Source: Neolecta irregularis DAH-3 (lineage: Eukaryota; Ascomycota; Neolectomycetes; Neolectales; Neolectaceae). From it: a stretch of 14,129 bases of DNA. Positions 1 to 8,555 of this stretch are shown in pieces (the first letter of the stretch is position 1; each line of letters starts with the position of its first letter). The stretch lies in the NCBI GenBank assembly GCA_001929475.1, contig LXFE01002715.1:1-14129 (forward strand), in the 5' to 3' direction. Position numbers and translations under genes: made by a program. The notes under the pieces are model-generated. The model saw only the letters and a list, made by a program, of their open reading frames with translations. It was not told the DNA's origin and did no database searches.

Positions 1-390
1 TTTTACAAAAGTCCAACATCGATTGTCTGGCCATGGACTCACGCCTTGGCATTAGGTCAATTTCATATTCGTGCAGTAAACAGGACTGTATGTACACATT
101 CATACGCGGTTAAACAGTCTATCGTTCCAAAACTGCTAGGTTGGACGGAAAATCCGTCCATATACGGAGTAGATATAGCCGCTTTCAACTACCCTTTGAG
201 GACGAGCCAGATGATCGGCTATGCAGCATTTCCGCCTTTAATGATTCAGAGGCCTTTGAATTCAGATGGGCTCACATCTATTCATACTGAAAGGCCTTCT
301 GCCGACACTGAAATAAATTGGAGACAACGGTGGGTTTATCCCAGGAAATTGAGCACGGCAAATAAACTGGGTTTGGCATATTGGTATTGA
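1..390 (+). CDS. C-terminal part of an unrecognised protein, cut by the window edge
   Basis: Frame 1 is open from the first base to a TGA at 388-390, giving about 129 codons with no start in view, so this is read as the last exon or exons of a gene entering from the left. A possible 42-nt intron (83-124, GTAAAC to AACAG) would stay in frame whether removed or kept, so its use cannot be decided here. The peptide is rich in aromatic residues and proline, for example IYGVDIAAFNYPL and GYAAFPPL, and ends LGLAYWY. There is no obvious membrane segment. I do not recognise the family. The frame is long and the size fits the compact style of the neighbouring genes, but with no homology I cannot exclude a chance open frame. 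Confidence 0.35.
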   Translation, partial: FYKSPTSIVWPWTHALALGQFHIRAVNRTVCTHSYAVKQSIVPKLLGWTENPSIYGVDIAAFNYPLRTSQMIGYAAFPPLMIQRPLNSDGLTSIHTERPSADTEINWRQRWVYPRKLSTANKLGLAYWY

Positions 391-713
391 AAGTGAAGGT
401 TTGAATAGTTATTAATACACAATCATCTGTAAGATAGTCGTACGTAAATCGTAACGAGAGTAGGACAGTGTTTTAAGATTATCGGCAAAACAGAGAAAGG
501 AAATGGCAATATGTACTTTTAAAATAAGATATACTTTAAAATCGAAGGTGACATTGTTGAAAAAGATGAATCGTGTACGACATGATAGACTCGTCAGGAT
601 AATCCGCTCAACGAAAAAGCTTTGCACAAATGTATTATGGACCGCGGCAAACAATTACAGGCCAGCTACTGTTGCTTATGCTTGCTTCCTTGAGGTATTG
701 AAACCTGCGGTAA
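391..713. other. Convergent intergenic stretch, no convincing gene
   Basis: This AT-rich stretch lies between the stop of the left-edge gene (+) and the stop of EXO5 (-) and should hold both 3' ends. Two short open frames cross it: 412-654 on the minus strand (80 codons) and 503-736 on the plus strand (77 codons, running into the EXO5 3' end). Neither resembles a known family. Confidence 0.5.
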
Positions 714-1914
714 CTAGCGCTTTGGAAATTTCATAGATTCTCTCAAGACTCGATGTCGTTGAGTGCTTTCCTCAATTTTACTCAACCTCCACGAGCACTT
801 CTCGGCAAAGACACAGTGCGAACATTTGAAGCTTTCTTCAATATCAACACCTGTTGGCGGTCTCTTTCCAGTCCTATGAATATCAGCTCAATTTTGAAAG
901 TCTAAATATAGAGAATACCACCAGCCTAAACTATCGTTTGCGAGCATTTCCAGTTGCACAGGGTCAAATTTTATGGATTGACTCGCAAAACAGGAAGAAT
1001 CTGTCTGATGGATATAATGGACGAAAAGCTCTTGATTTACTGAATATCGAGCCAATTTTTTCCGCAGAGTATATTCCCATAATTTTCTCAACGTGTTGTT
1101 TTCAAGTAAAATATCCAAACAAAGAATTCCAGTTTCAGCCATTTCCATGATGAATGGCAGAGTTAGACATTTGTCGGGATCGACGCGAACTATGTTTGAG
1201 AATTTGACAAAGTCAAATGTTGCAGAAACTAGATCTTGGAGTAATTGTTTGTAGAGCATTAGCTGAAAGGATGTTTGCTTTAACTGGAATTTTGAGGGAA
1301 GGGTAGGGTTTACTCGAGTTTTATAGTCGGCTATAGATAATAGGATTGTTTGCGAGGTTTGTGCCGAGATGGATATTTCATCGATTATGCCAAGGACAAA
1401 GGTGTCATTGATGAAGCCAAAAACAGTCAACTCACGCTATGTGGTGAATAGCGAACCAAGTGAACGGTACAGTTTTCTGGTGAGTCTCAAGCTCTGAAAT
1501 AGCAAAGAGGATATTTATAAACCGTAGGGCCCAGCGATCTTCCGTGGAGGTGGCATGGGCCACTGGCTTAGTTTCATGCAGCTCGAGTTCAAGGGTTGCA
1601 TGGACTTTCTGGCCCTTGAGCATGGCTATTTCGGTGTGTACGGGGCCAGGTGGGATGGCATACCTGGGGTAGTGCGTTTGTATCCTGATTCGAGGGTATA
1701 GGCGAGTTGCAGCTGGCACCAGACGGGGGCAACGAGGTCTGAGACCTGCAAGATGAGCGGGTTGTGCGATGCGGGCGGAAACACTCAGAGGCCTGGCGGG
1801 GCTGCGGAAACGCATGATGGGGCTTGTGGGGCACAGGCCGGCTAGATCGAGGGCAAGCCAGTCCGAGTCATGCAGGGCAGGATCGCCATAGTCTGAGCCT
1901 GAGGGGGAGCGCAT
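714..1914 (-). CDS. EXO5: Exonuclease V (Exo5/Dem1 family), 4Fe-4S single-strand DNA exonuclease
   Basis: Exons complement(714-873, 919-1436, 1471-1625, 1664-1745, 1783-1914) join into exactly 348 codons plus TAG; the introns are 45, 34, 38 and 37 nt. Exon 1 begins with the first ATG of the frame and gives an acidic leader. Exon 2 carries VSDLVAPVWCQ, the family start with the first iron-sulphur cysteine (Cys54). The PD-(D/E)XK nuclease core shows VLGIIDEI (Asp142), ADYKTR (Asp160, Lys162) and FQLMLYK. The last exon supplies C-x2-C-x5-C (Cys313, 316, 322), preceded by KRPPTGVDIEESFKC. Family members degrade single-stranded DNA and act in mitochondrial DNA upkeep or crosslink repair. The gene is divergent from the SH3 gene and its 5' exons lie in GC-rich DNA. 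All key residues are present, so it looks functional. Whether it is mitochondrial or nuclear is not clear from the N-terminus. Confidence 0.93.
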
Positions 1915-1932
1915 AGGGGGCGGAGTGTAAGC

Positions 1933-1993
1933 GGGAGTGCAAGCGAGGGCGGGAGCGGGAGTACAAGCGAGACCAGGCGCTAGTGCAAGCGAG
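1933..1993. repeat. Three spaced copies of a 15-bp motif
   Basis: Copies at 1933-1947 (GGGAGTGCAAGCGAG), 1957-1971 (GGGAGTACAAGCGAG) and 1979-1993 (GCTAGTGCAAGCGAG) lie 24 and 22 bp apart. A weaker fourth copy, CGGAGTGTAAGCG, sits at 1921-1933. They lie in the divergent promoter, so they could be an array of binding sites or decayed tandem duplications. Confidence 0.75.
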
Positions 1994-2019
1994 CTTCCCG
2001 GGGCGGCTGATTCAGCGGA

Positions 2020-2026
2020 TCACGTG
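2020..2026. promoter_or_regulatory. TCACGTG E-box
   Basis: TCACGTG lies between EXO5 (start 1914) and the SH3 gene (start 2139), roughly central. It matches the core bound by Cbf1/USF-type bHLH factors in fungi. Binding is inferred. Confidence 0.45.
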
Positions 2027-2138
2027 CGACACTCGCCCCTATTGCACGGGGCGCCATCGCGGGGCTCTGCCTGTCTGCAGCGCCCCGCTCCCTCCTGTTC
2101 GTTCGTTCTCCTCGCTCTCTACTGCTGCTGCTGCTGCA

Positions 2139-2991
2139 ATGCCTCACCGCCATCACCGCGCGCGTGCCGTGTCCCGTATCTCCACTGCCGCCCGCGCCGT
2201 GCCTGACCGCCACAGCCGCAGCCACCGACGCCACAGCCGCAGCCCTCCCGTCCATCACCGCCAGCTACCCGTACGTGGCGGCCGCTGCTTCTCCTGCCGC
2301 CGCCGCCAGCCAGCCCGTGCTCTTCTTTGGCCATGGCTTTTCGCAGCCGTTCTTCATGGTCCTCGTCCTGGCCGCAGTCTTTTTCGGTCTCGTCCTGCTT
2401 ACCTGCGCCGGCTTCTTCTTCAGAAAGTGCGTGTTTTTCTGCGCCCCCGCTCAAGTCCAGATGCACCAAACAGCGAATGGCCACAGACGAGACCGATCAG
2501 CTGAAACGCCCAGCATTTTCCATCCAGTCAGACTCGCTAGACGCCGCTGATTTGCTGCCCCCCGAAAAAGCAGCCCTCGAGCCGCCGGCCTACCGACCCG
2601 GCACGGCCCATTCCGCCCACGACCTCAGCCCGGGGCTGGCTGGCCAGCCCATCTTTTCCTGCGTCATGGACTTTGCTCCCAGCCAGGACGACGAGCTCCA
2701 GCTCCATGTGGGCGACCACGTCCGCATCCTCGAGTATTTTGACGATGGGTGGTGTATGGGCGAGCGCGCCGACGGAAAGATCCCGCGCGGTGTCTTTCCC
2801 CGGTACTGCCGCGCCCCACCGCTCTAACAGACAGAAACGTCATCAGCGACAGGCCCGTCACTTTGTCCGCTCCGCCACGACCAAGCGCCAGCCCGAGCCC
2901 CGACTCCAAAAGCACAGGCGTTTCAACGCCAGACATTCCACAGACTCCCCTTCCGGCCGCTGTCAAGATGGAGGCACGACACATCTTTTGA
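2139..2991 (+). CDS. Single-pass membrane protein with cytosolic SH3 domain (Fus1-like layout)
   Basis: Model: 2139-2175, 2216-2426, 2461-2802, 2847-2991, joining to 244 codons plus TGA; introns of 40, 34 and 44 nt with GT/AG and CTGAC or CTAAC branch sites. The N-terminus (about 13-57) is rich in Ala, Ser, Pro and Thr, with no signal peptide. Residues 58-81 form one strong membrane helix (FFMVLVLAAVFF and on), followed by Arg-Lys, so the C-terminal side should be cytosolic. Residues about 148-197 are an SH3 domain: FSCVMDFAPSQDDELQLHVGD, DDGWCMGE, and GVFPR at the end. The tail (198-244) is Ser/Pro-rich. The layout resembles yeast Fus1 and other membrane-anchored SH3 adaptors that recruit proline-rich partners, but orthology is not shown. 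If the third intron is kept, the protein ends at 2827 (RYCRAPPL) with a complete SH3. The start ATG follows a CTG repeat; no in-frame ATG lies earlier in this exon. Confidence 0.75.
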
Positions 2992-3236
2992 TCCAGGACA
3001 TATCTTTGATATAGACTATCAGATTTGCGAGCAGGTTCTCACCCTCCTCCCTCTTGCTTCTTCCCGTTCCTCTTTACATTCATTCTAGCCAATTGTTATT
3101 TCCCAGGGCGTCTTGTTTAGTATTTTATATTTTGAATAATATTTCCTTAGAAAGAGATTCATCCCAAAACACATGCATGCTATTATCAGAAATAAATCAA
3201 TTAAACACGTCCAACTCCAAAATAAAATAAAAACGC

Positions 3237-5693
3237 TCAATGAGCAAGATACTTGCCACTGATCAATCGATACCCAATATTTCCTTGCTCGTCCTTCAAA
3301 AAGACTTGCAGAAACATCGTTCCCGCTGTCGAAAATTTGACTCCAACAATACCTTTGACATCGCCCGCCGACGACTTTCCCAGTCTCGCCACAATCCGCT
3401 CCTCGTATCCCGCATTGAGTTGAACGTCTCCCAGACTCCACACGAGCCGTCTTTTATCCTTGTTGTATAAACCCACCGGTTTCATTTGACAGCTTGTAAT
3501 TTCTTCTTCTAACGGGAACGATAATGTGATTACGAGGCTTGTGTAAAAAGCCGTCTGGTTAGACGAATAACTTACAATTACACTTGATCGCGTAGCCTCG
3601 TGTTTCCAATTCAACCGGATCCTAATAGGAGCAAGAAAATCCGGTATTTGTAATTGATATTTTAACCCAATTTGTGCTTTTTGGAGCGTACTACAATCGA
3701 TTGAAAATTCATTATTTTCCAATGGTGTAAGAAACCCGGGATTAGGAACGAGGCGATCAAGTTGTTTATCGGTTTTCACAATGAGAATCTTGTCGTCTGG
3801 ACTCTTGTCGTCTTCTTGGTGGTGATAGCTCAATGCAATCTCTCCCCATACACTCCATTCAGTCATGTCGCCATCTACAATCTCTACGTTGACCGTTTCT
3901 AGAACAGATGCATTGAATCCCGGCTGATCTAGTTCTCCATGTCGACAAGTAGAGGTTTCAATAGATCGTTCTGATCTAGCGTCGTTTGTTCCAAAGGAAT
4001 CGTTTCGTGTGAGCCATAATCGTCCCAATGACCCCGTCGGAGAAAGTTCACTGGACGCGGTACACGACGAAATCAACATTGTGTGACGATCCTTTCGACG
4101 GTTTTTGCGAGAATATGATCCAGATGATCCTCCCAACCGAAGCGTTGATGAAACTCGTGTGAGGGCTGCATTGGTTTCTTCTACCGGTGGTTCTGGGATT
4201 TGTTGATCCTTAATCTCGAGTTTGAATTGCGGGGAGGAAGGAAGATCACTAAGATTTTAGAACTTGGTCAGGACTGATACGTACTTGATGCTGCCAAATC
4301 CGTCCTCAGCAGCTGGTTCTCCCAGACTTTCAGGGCTCACATGAGCGTGGTTCTACACGGGTAAGCAGTTTATCAGTATTCTGAAATATACAGCCGGTTC
4401 CTCGTTTTTAGTCTCACGATGATCATTAAAAGTTGGAATATTTTGCTCGTTGACACTGTTTACAATCTGACCCAAAGAATGGCTATGCGATATCGGGATT
4501 TCAGGCAACTGGTCGAAAGATTTCCGGGGCTGTGGTGTTGAACTTGATTGCAAATACAGATCCCTCAGTGGAGTAGATGGCCTTGGACCTCTACTATCTC
4601 TTCGACTAGCTTTAAAAATTGTCCCTACTTTAGAAAGCATATTGGATATGTCTAGTCACCATTATTCTGTTGCCCAAAGAGAAGAATACCTCGATTGTGG
4701 ACACTTGAATTATCGCTAGCTCCATAATGACTTGCGACAAAACTTGAATTAGATCCCAACCGAGGCTTCGCAGCAGCCGTTGGATCACCTAACAATAATG
4801 ATCGTTGTACGTAATTGTCAATCTCGCTTTTGACTGACAGATTCCCAATATCTAGGAGAACGCCATCTGAAATCTCAGTCTTGCGTTTTGCTTGTTCAAT
4901 TTCAAGATTCTCGTATTTGTGGTATATATCTTTAATAAACTCAAGTCTTCGTTCATCAATGGCTTGGAATCGCTCAAACACAAAGGGTGCTTCGGTTTCC
5001 CATTGGCCACGGACGATAGACATTGATTCAAGTACTTGCTCCACTTTTGTTGGTAGAGCTTTCCCTTTCTTTTTGACCTATAAAGTCAGATTCGAAGGGT
5101 AATAAACACATCGGCACCTTTTCAACTTTTCCTTCGGCTAGCTCAACATATTTTGCGAGAGAGGCTATATTCGATTCAACATGTCTCATCCCATGCCAGT
5201 CTTCGTCGTGGGCTTCAAATGCAAGTAACGTGAATTCAATCTCTTCGGCTAATTTTGAGGCGAACGTAGAGTGAGAAGCACCAAGCTCTATAGTCGTTTC
5301 GAGAATCCTCTGCCAAATGGCATTAAACTCACTAGTCAAGTTAGAACTGTATACATGGAGTTCGGGGCACAAGTACCCCAACGCTGAGTGTTCTGTCACC
5401 ACTGTTTTCCGAGATAGCTTTTGTAGATTTCGCGCATAGGTTTCTTCAATTGCAGCACTGAAGGGGTCAATCCAAGTGATTAAGCTGGATTGCACTTGCC
5501 GCTCTTTGAACCAACTTGCGAGTTCTTCGTTCAATGCACGAGCTCGCTTCAAGCGATCTCGAAGTTGACTGGTTGCCGCGATAGGCGTCAGGTTGGCCTA
5601 TTCAAAGCTTAATATACGATACCAGAGTATTCTCACGAGAAAAGCATTGGGATATTCTGAGCGCCCCAGTTGAGGTTCATCTGTTCTGGTCAT
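3237..5693 (-). CDS. SYP1: Syp1/FCHO-type endocytic adaptor, F-BAR plus mu-homology domain
   Basis: Exons complement(3237-4248, 4285-4352, 4392-4651, 4690-5077, 5118-5597, 5637-5693) join into 754 codons plus TGA. Introns are 36, 39, 38, 40 and 39 nt; the 38-nt one (4652-4689) is least certain because a 32-nt alternative (4628-4659) also keeps frame. The N-terminal third is an F-BAR membrane-bending module: YPNAFLANLTPI, LKRARALNEELASWFKER, then a long helical stretch with FERFQAIDERRLEFIKD. The middle is a Ser/Pro-rich linker (RRDSRGPRPSTPLRD). From about residue 530 a mu-homology domain follows (LETVNVEIVDGD, WSVWGEIALSY, ending GYRLISGKYLAH). Such proteins bind PI(4,5)P2 membranes at the start of clathrin-mediated endocytosis and recruit cargo and Ede1/Eps15. 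Start: first ATG before the F-BAR, 115 bp from FES1 in divergent layout. Confidence 0.93.
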
Positions 5694-5808
5694 GACAAAG
5701 GAACATGGACTGAGCAGCTGACACAAAGAGGGATCAAGGTTATGAGCGATGTGGCTCACGTGATATCGTACAGTTTACTTTTTGGTACTAGAATATCTGC
5801 CACAGCAA
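5694..5808. promoter_or_regulatory. Divergent promoter between SYP1/FCHO and FES1
   Basis: Only 115 bp separate the two start codons, so both genes must share control sequence. The clearest element is TCACGTGATATCG at 5756-5768, about midway. The first 11 bases also occur at 8273-8283. Confidence 0.65.
5756..5763. promoter_or_regulatory. TCACGTGA palindromic E-box
   Basis: A perfect 8-bp palindrome 46 bp before the FES1 ATG and 63 bp from the SYP1 ATG. It matches the Cbf1-type bHLH core; use is inferred. Confidence 0.5.
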
Positions 5809-6944
5809 ATGGCTGATCCGCGATTGCAACAACTCTTAAATGCATCTATAGAGCTCGGAGAACAGTCTAGACGGTCCGGATCCGGACCAAAGACATCCGG
5901 GGATTCTCACAATCTGGTGAGAATATTCCTGGATACTTTAGTGACGCTACGAGAATCCTGACATCATCAATGCACTTATGGGCAAAAGCGATGTGCAGCA
6001 TATGATCGAGGCAATGCAATGTATAGAAAATACAAACGACACTATGGAAAACCGGGAAATCGCGTTCGATAATCTTGAGTTGGTAAATCTTTGTAAAGGT
6101 GATAAAAGCTCATGGAAAAGCTGGTAGAACAGCTCGATAACGCAAACAGTATATCTGCAGAGCTTCATGTCTAACAATCAGACCTTGAGACTGCAAACTT
6201 ATGGGAACCATTGATACGCCAACTTGAGAGTCCACAAGCTTCAATAAGAAGAATGGCTGCCTGGGTCTGTGGAACGGCTGTCCAAAACAACGAAAAATCG
6301 CAGTTGCACGTATAATCTCTATCTCCATTGTTAAAATTCTCAATGTATTAGTTCCTCAAACACAATGGGCTCGAACTCTTGTTAAAAATCGTTCAATCAG
6401 ATCCTGAATATTGTGTTCGTGTAAAAGCTATTTACGCCATATCAAGTGAGACTCGTCATAATCCATCTGGCTTGGAAATGTTCAAAGAGCTAGGTGGATG
6501 GGATATTTTTTCATCATTACTAGTAAAAGAAACTGGTATATACTCTCTTGCGCAATTTTGACTTGAGGTATCGACATCCTGAAACGAGCAGTCTTCTTCT
6601 TCGGAAACCTTCTTCTTGACAACGATGAACCCTTCAATGCAGCGTCAGAATTCGAAAGACGGGATATTCTTGAGCCATTGGTTAGGTTGATTCTTATTGA
6701 GGAGATTTGTTGCAATGAAGACGTTGTAGAGAAGGTATATGGATATGAGGCGTTCTTTAAGCTGATTTCACTGCAGTTACTCTCTACCATCAAGTTGATT
6801 TTATCAAAGACGAGTTGCAAAGTACCGGCGACCTTGAAAGATGACTTGATGTTATCTATCCACGATGTGCAAAAACGATACGAAACAAAGATATTCACAG
6901 CAGCAGAGTGGGACGAACTAACACTTATTCTCCAGAAGAACTGA
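5809..6944 (+). CDS. FES1: Hsp70 nucleotide exchange factor Fes1/HspBP1
   Basis: Exons 5809-5916, 5954-6082, 6121-6148, 6182-6309, 6352-6535 and 6568-6944 join into 317 codons plus TGA; introns are 37, 38, 33, 42 and 32 nt. Exon 3 is a 28-nt microexon. The N-terminus has the family start (LQQLLNASIELGE). It is followed by armadillo-type repeats: ENREIAFDNLELLVEQLDNAN, IRRMAAWVCGTAVQNN, VRVKAIYAISSETRHNPSG and ILKRAVFFFGNLL. Fes1/HspBP1 proteins clasp the Hsp70 nucleotide-binding domain and speed ADP release, helping cytosolic folding and clearance of misfolded proteins. The length is within the family range. There is no signal peptide, so it is cytosolic, unlike the ER relative Sil1. The last intron is the shortest and its exact ends are the weakest part of the model. 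An AATAAA at 7024-7029 could serve its 3' end inside the SAP18 promoter. Confidence 0.93.
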
Positions 6945-7015
6945 ATACTTTTGTTTCGACTTGTGAATTCTTGTGCATAGGTATAGAAAAATTAAATATC
7001 CACAGAGGTTGTAAA

Positions 7016-7022
7016 TCACGTG
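7016..7022. promoter_or_regulatory. TCACGTG E-box upstream of SAP18
   Basis: TCACGTG lies 75 bp before the SAP18 ATG, in the 152-bp gap after FES1. Same core as the sites at 2020, 5756 and 8273. Confidence 0.45.
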
Positions 7023-7096
7023 CAATAAAACAGTTGGTGAAAAACGAGACTTCTCGCCTCATATTGGCCTACTGTTGAGTTAAAACACCACCTAAA

Positions 7097-7774
7097 ATGC
7101 CTCGGCCAGCTACAGAACCCGTAGACCGGCAAAAGACAACACCATTCCTCCTGCGTTTGTTTTACAAAAATGGCGGCTTTCATCAGTAAACTTGTTCCAA
7201 CCATTCTTGTGTCTGAAACATTTAGCATCGATGAATTTTCGGTTGATCGTCAACCCATCCATGACGAGGTTATCATATATACATGGTTTCAGGTTTTCTC
7301 ACAAAGTCTAACAATTACAGGAAAGACGCAACTCTCCTGGAACTAACCCAACTCCTATCCCAAGCCTGTCCTCAAGTCAAAAAAGCAAACACTCGCTGTG
7401 CATTTCGTCTAGTCTACGTAGACAACGTACGAGGACGAATGCAAACAAAAGATATCGGAACTGTTAATCTCATGCAAGCCAATGCAGAATCATCTCGAAC
7501 GTTAGAGCAGGAAAGACTAGTCGTTGGAGATTGGCTAGATGTTGCTATTTTGTCAGGACCACGGGCGCAAGCTGGCAGGGAGCCGGTGATTAGAGGACGA
7601 GGCGGAGATCAGGGCTTCAGGGCAGCCAGAGGCGGGTTTGGTGCGCCGTACGGGGATAGGAGACGGACCGACGGGTTCGAGGATAGGAGACGGACCGAAG
7701 GGTTCGAGGATAGGAATGGGAGGGGAAGCTTTGAAAATGGACGAAGAGGTGATCGACGAAGTTCAAGATGGTAG
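7097..7774 (+). CDS. SAP18: SAP18 homolog with Arg/Gly-rich tail
   Basis: Exons 7097-7185, 7226-7285 and 7321-7774 join into 200 codons plus TAG; introns are 40 and 35 nt, the second with a clear CTAAC branch site. Residues about 8-130 match the ubiquitin-like SAP18 fold: PVDRQKTTPFLLRLF at the start, GGFHHIDEFSV, then VIIYTWKDATLLELTQLL across the second intron, and LEQERLVVGDWLDVAIL near the fold end. SAP18 is part of the ASAP/PSAP complexes with RNPS1 and Acinus or Pinin on spliced mRNA, and was first found with the Sin3 histone deacetylase. The last 50 or so residues are an Arg/Gly/Asp-rich extension, DRRRTDGFE repeated, longer than in animal SAP18. The start is the first ATG, aligned to the conserved N-terminal part of the family. 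Confidence 0.95.
7654..7720 (+). repeat. 27-bp tandem repeat in the SAP18 3' coding region
   Basis: Two nearly identical 27-bp units (7654-7680 and 7681-7707, one base different) and a partial third (from 7708). The unit is a multiple of three, so the frame is kept and each full copy encodes the nine-residue unit EDRRRT[DE]GF or its phase variant. Confidence 0.9.
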
Positions 7775-8268
7775 GACCTTAATCTTCCACAATCTTTTTG
7801 TTGTAACGCAAGTATTTCCCTTGAAACGAATATCAGTAGCTGGATTCGATAAAAGTAGTTTTGGACATCTCCTTTATCATACACATAGTCATCTTCGTAA
7901 CAGCAATATAGATGTTTAATCAAATATTCATCAGATAAGGTCGCTAGTCTCGCTCCCTGGAAGTACATTGACCAAGGGAATGACGAAATGTATTACTGAT
8001 AGAGATGTTTCCAAGCTACATCGTCTTAATGAAGGAAAGGTTTTCTGGGTTACTATTCACAAGAGATTGGATGCACTAGCAAGGTATGAGGAACTATGTA
8101 TGTTTAAGCATACACGGAAATGTTTACTATGGTACTACCTCTGGACTGGGTAGATGGGAGTTACAGGTTGAAATTCTGAATCTCGCTCTGGTTGTCTTGT
8201 TTGATTTAGTACAATTGTTTATCTACGAATTGGTTTCTATTCCTTAGTTTTCCTCCAAAAATTGCTGT

Positions 8269-8284
8269 TATATCACGTGATATA
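8269..8284. promoter_or_regulatory. 16-bp perfect palindrome centred on CACGTG
   Basis: TATATCACGTGATATA reads the same on both strands. It lies 272 bp before the secreted-protein ATG. Its right half shares TCACGTGATAT with the site in the SYP1/FES1 promoter. A dimeric bHLH factor site is the simplest reading. Confidence 0.5.
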
Positions 8285-8382
8285 TCTTTGTAAATTTTGG
8301 TATGGTAGCAAAACTCGCTATGCCGAAATATAATAAAGAAACGTCACAAATTTGAATTTCTTGAAGAGAATTTCACATTTTA

Positions 8383-8406
8383 TGTTTCAGGATTTCAGGA
8401 TTTCAG
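8383..8406 (+). repeat. GATTTCAG octamer, three tandem copies
   Basis: 8391-8398 and 8399-8406 are identical GATTTCAG units; 8383-8390 (TGTTTCAG) is a slightly changed first copy. Likely slippage in noncoding DNA. Confidence 0.8.
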
Positions 8407-8555
8407 AATATCTTTTCTTGGTACTGAAAAACACACCCTGAGTCTCATAGACCAACATTTTGTGTCATCTTATATGCGGCTAAGACATTTGACTGAATTG
8501 TTTCTCTACTCTCAAAGTTTTAAATAAAAATACAGCAGCCACTTGTTTTTTAAAG

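Larger units (their letters stand above)
1915..2138. promoter_or_regulatory. Divergent promoter between EXO5 and the SH3 gene
   Basis: These 224 bp separate the two start codons. The stretch is strongly GC-rich and holds iterated copies of a GGGAGTGCAAGCGAG-like motif, one TCACGTG site (2020-2026) and a run of five CTG triplets (2122-2136) just before the SH3 gene ATG. I see no TATA box. Confidence 0.6.
7775..8555. other. Long intergenic stretch, no convincing gene
   Basis: This 781-bp AT-rich stretch has only one short plus-strand frame (7968-8153, 61 codons), without family signal. I see no tRNA or other RNA gene. It holds a 16-bp palindrome with TCACGTGA (8269-8284), an AATAAA (8332-8337) and a small GATTTCAG tandem repeat (8383-8406). 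It probably contains the SAP18 3' end and the promoter of the next gene. Confidence 0.5.

Noticed and set aside
503-736. 77-codon plus-strand frame as a small gene
   Set aside because: It has no recognisable family and overlaps the conserved EXO5 3' exon; chance in AT-rich spacer is likelier.
854-1150. 98-codon plus-strand open frame
   Set aside because: It is antisense to the conserved EXO5 nuclease exon and has no family signal.
2122-2136. CTG trinucleotide repeat as a notable expansion
   Set aside because: Only five units, common in GC-rich leaders.
2119-2484. 121-codon minus-strand open frame opposite the SH3 gene
   Set aside because: It is low-complexity Gly/Glu sequence made by the GC-rich antisense strand; the plus strand gives a membrane helix and SH3 domain.
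7968-8153. 61-codon plus-strand frame in the long spacer
   Set aside because: No family signal, no plausible partner exons by short introns.
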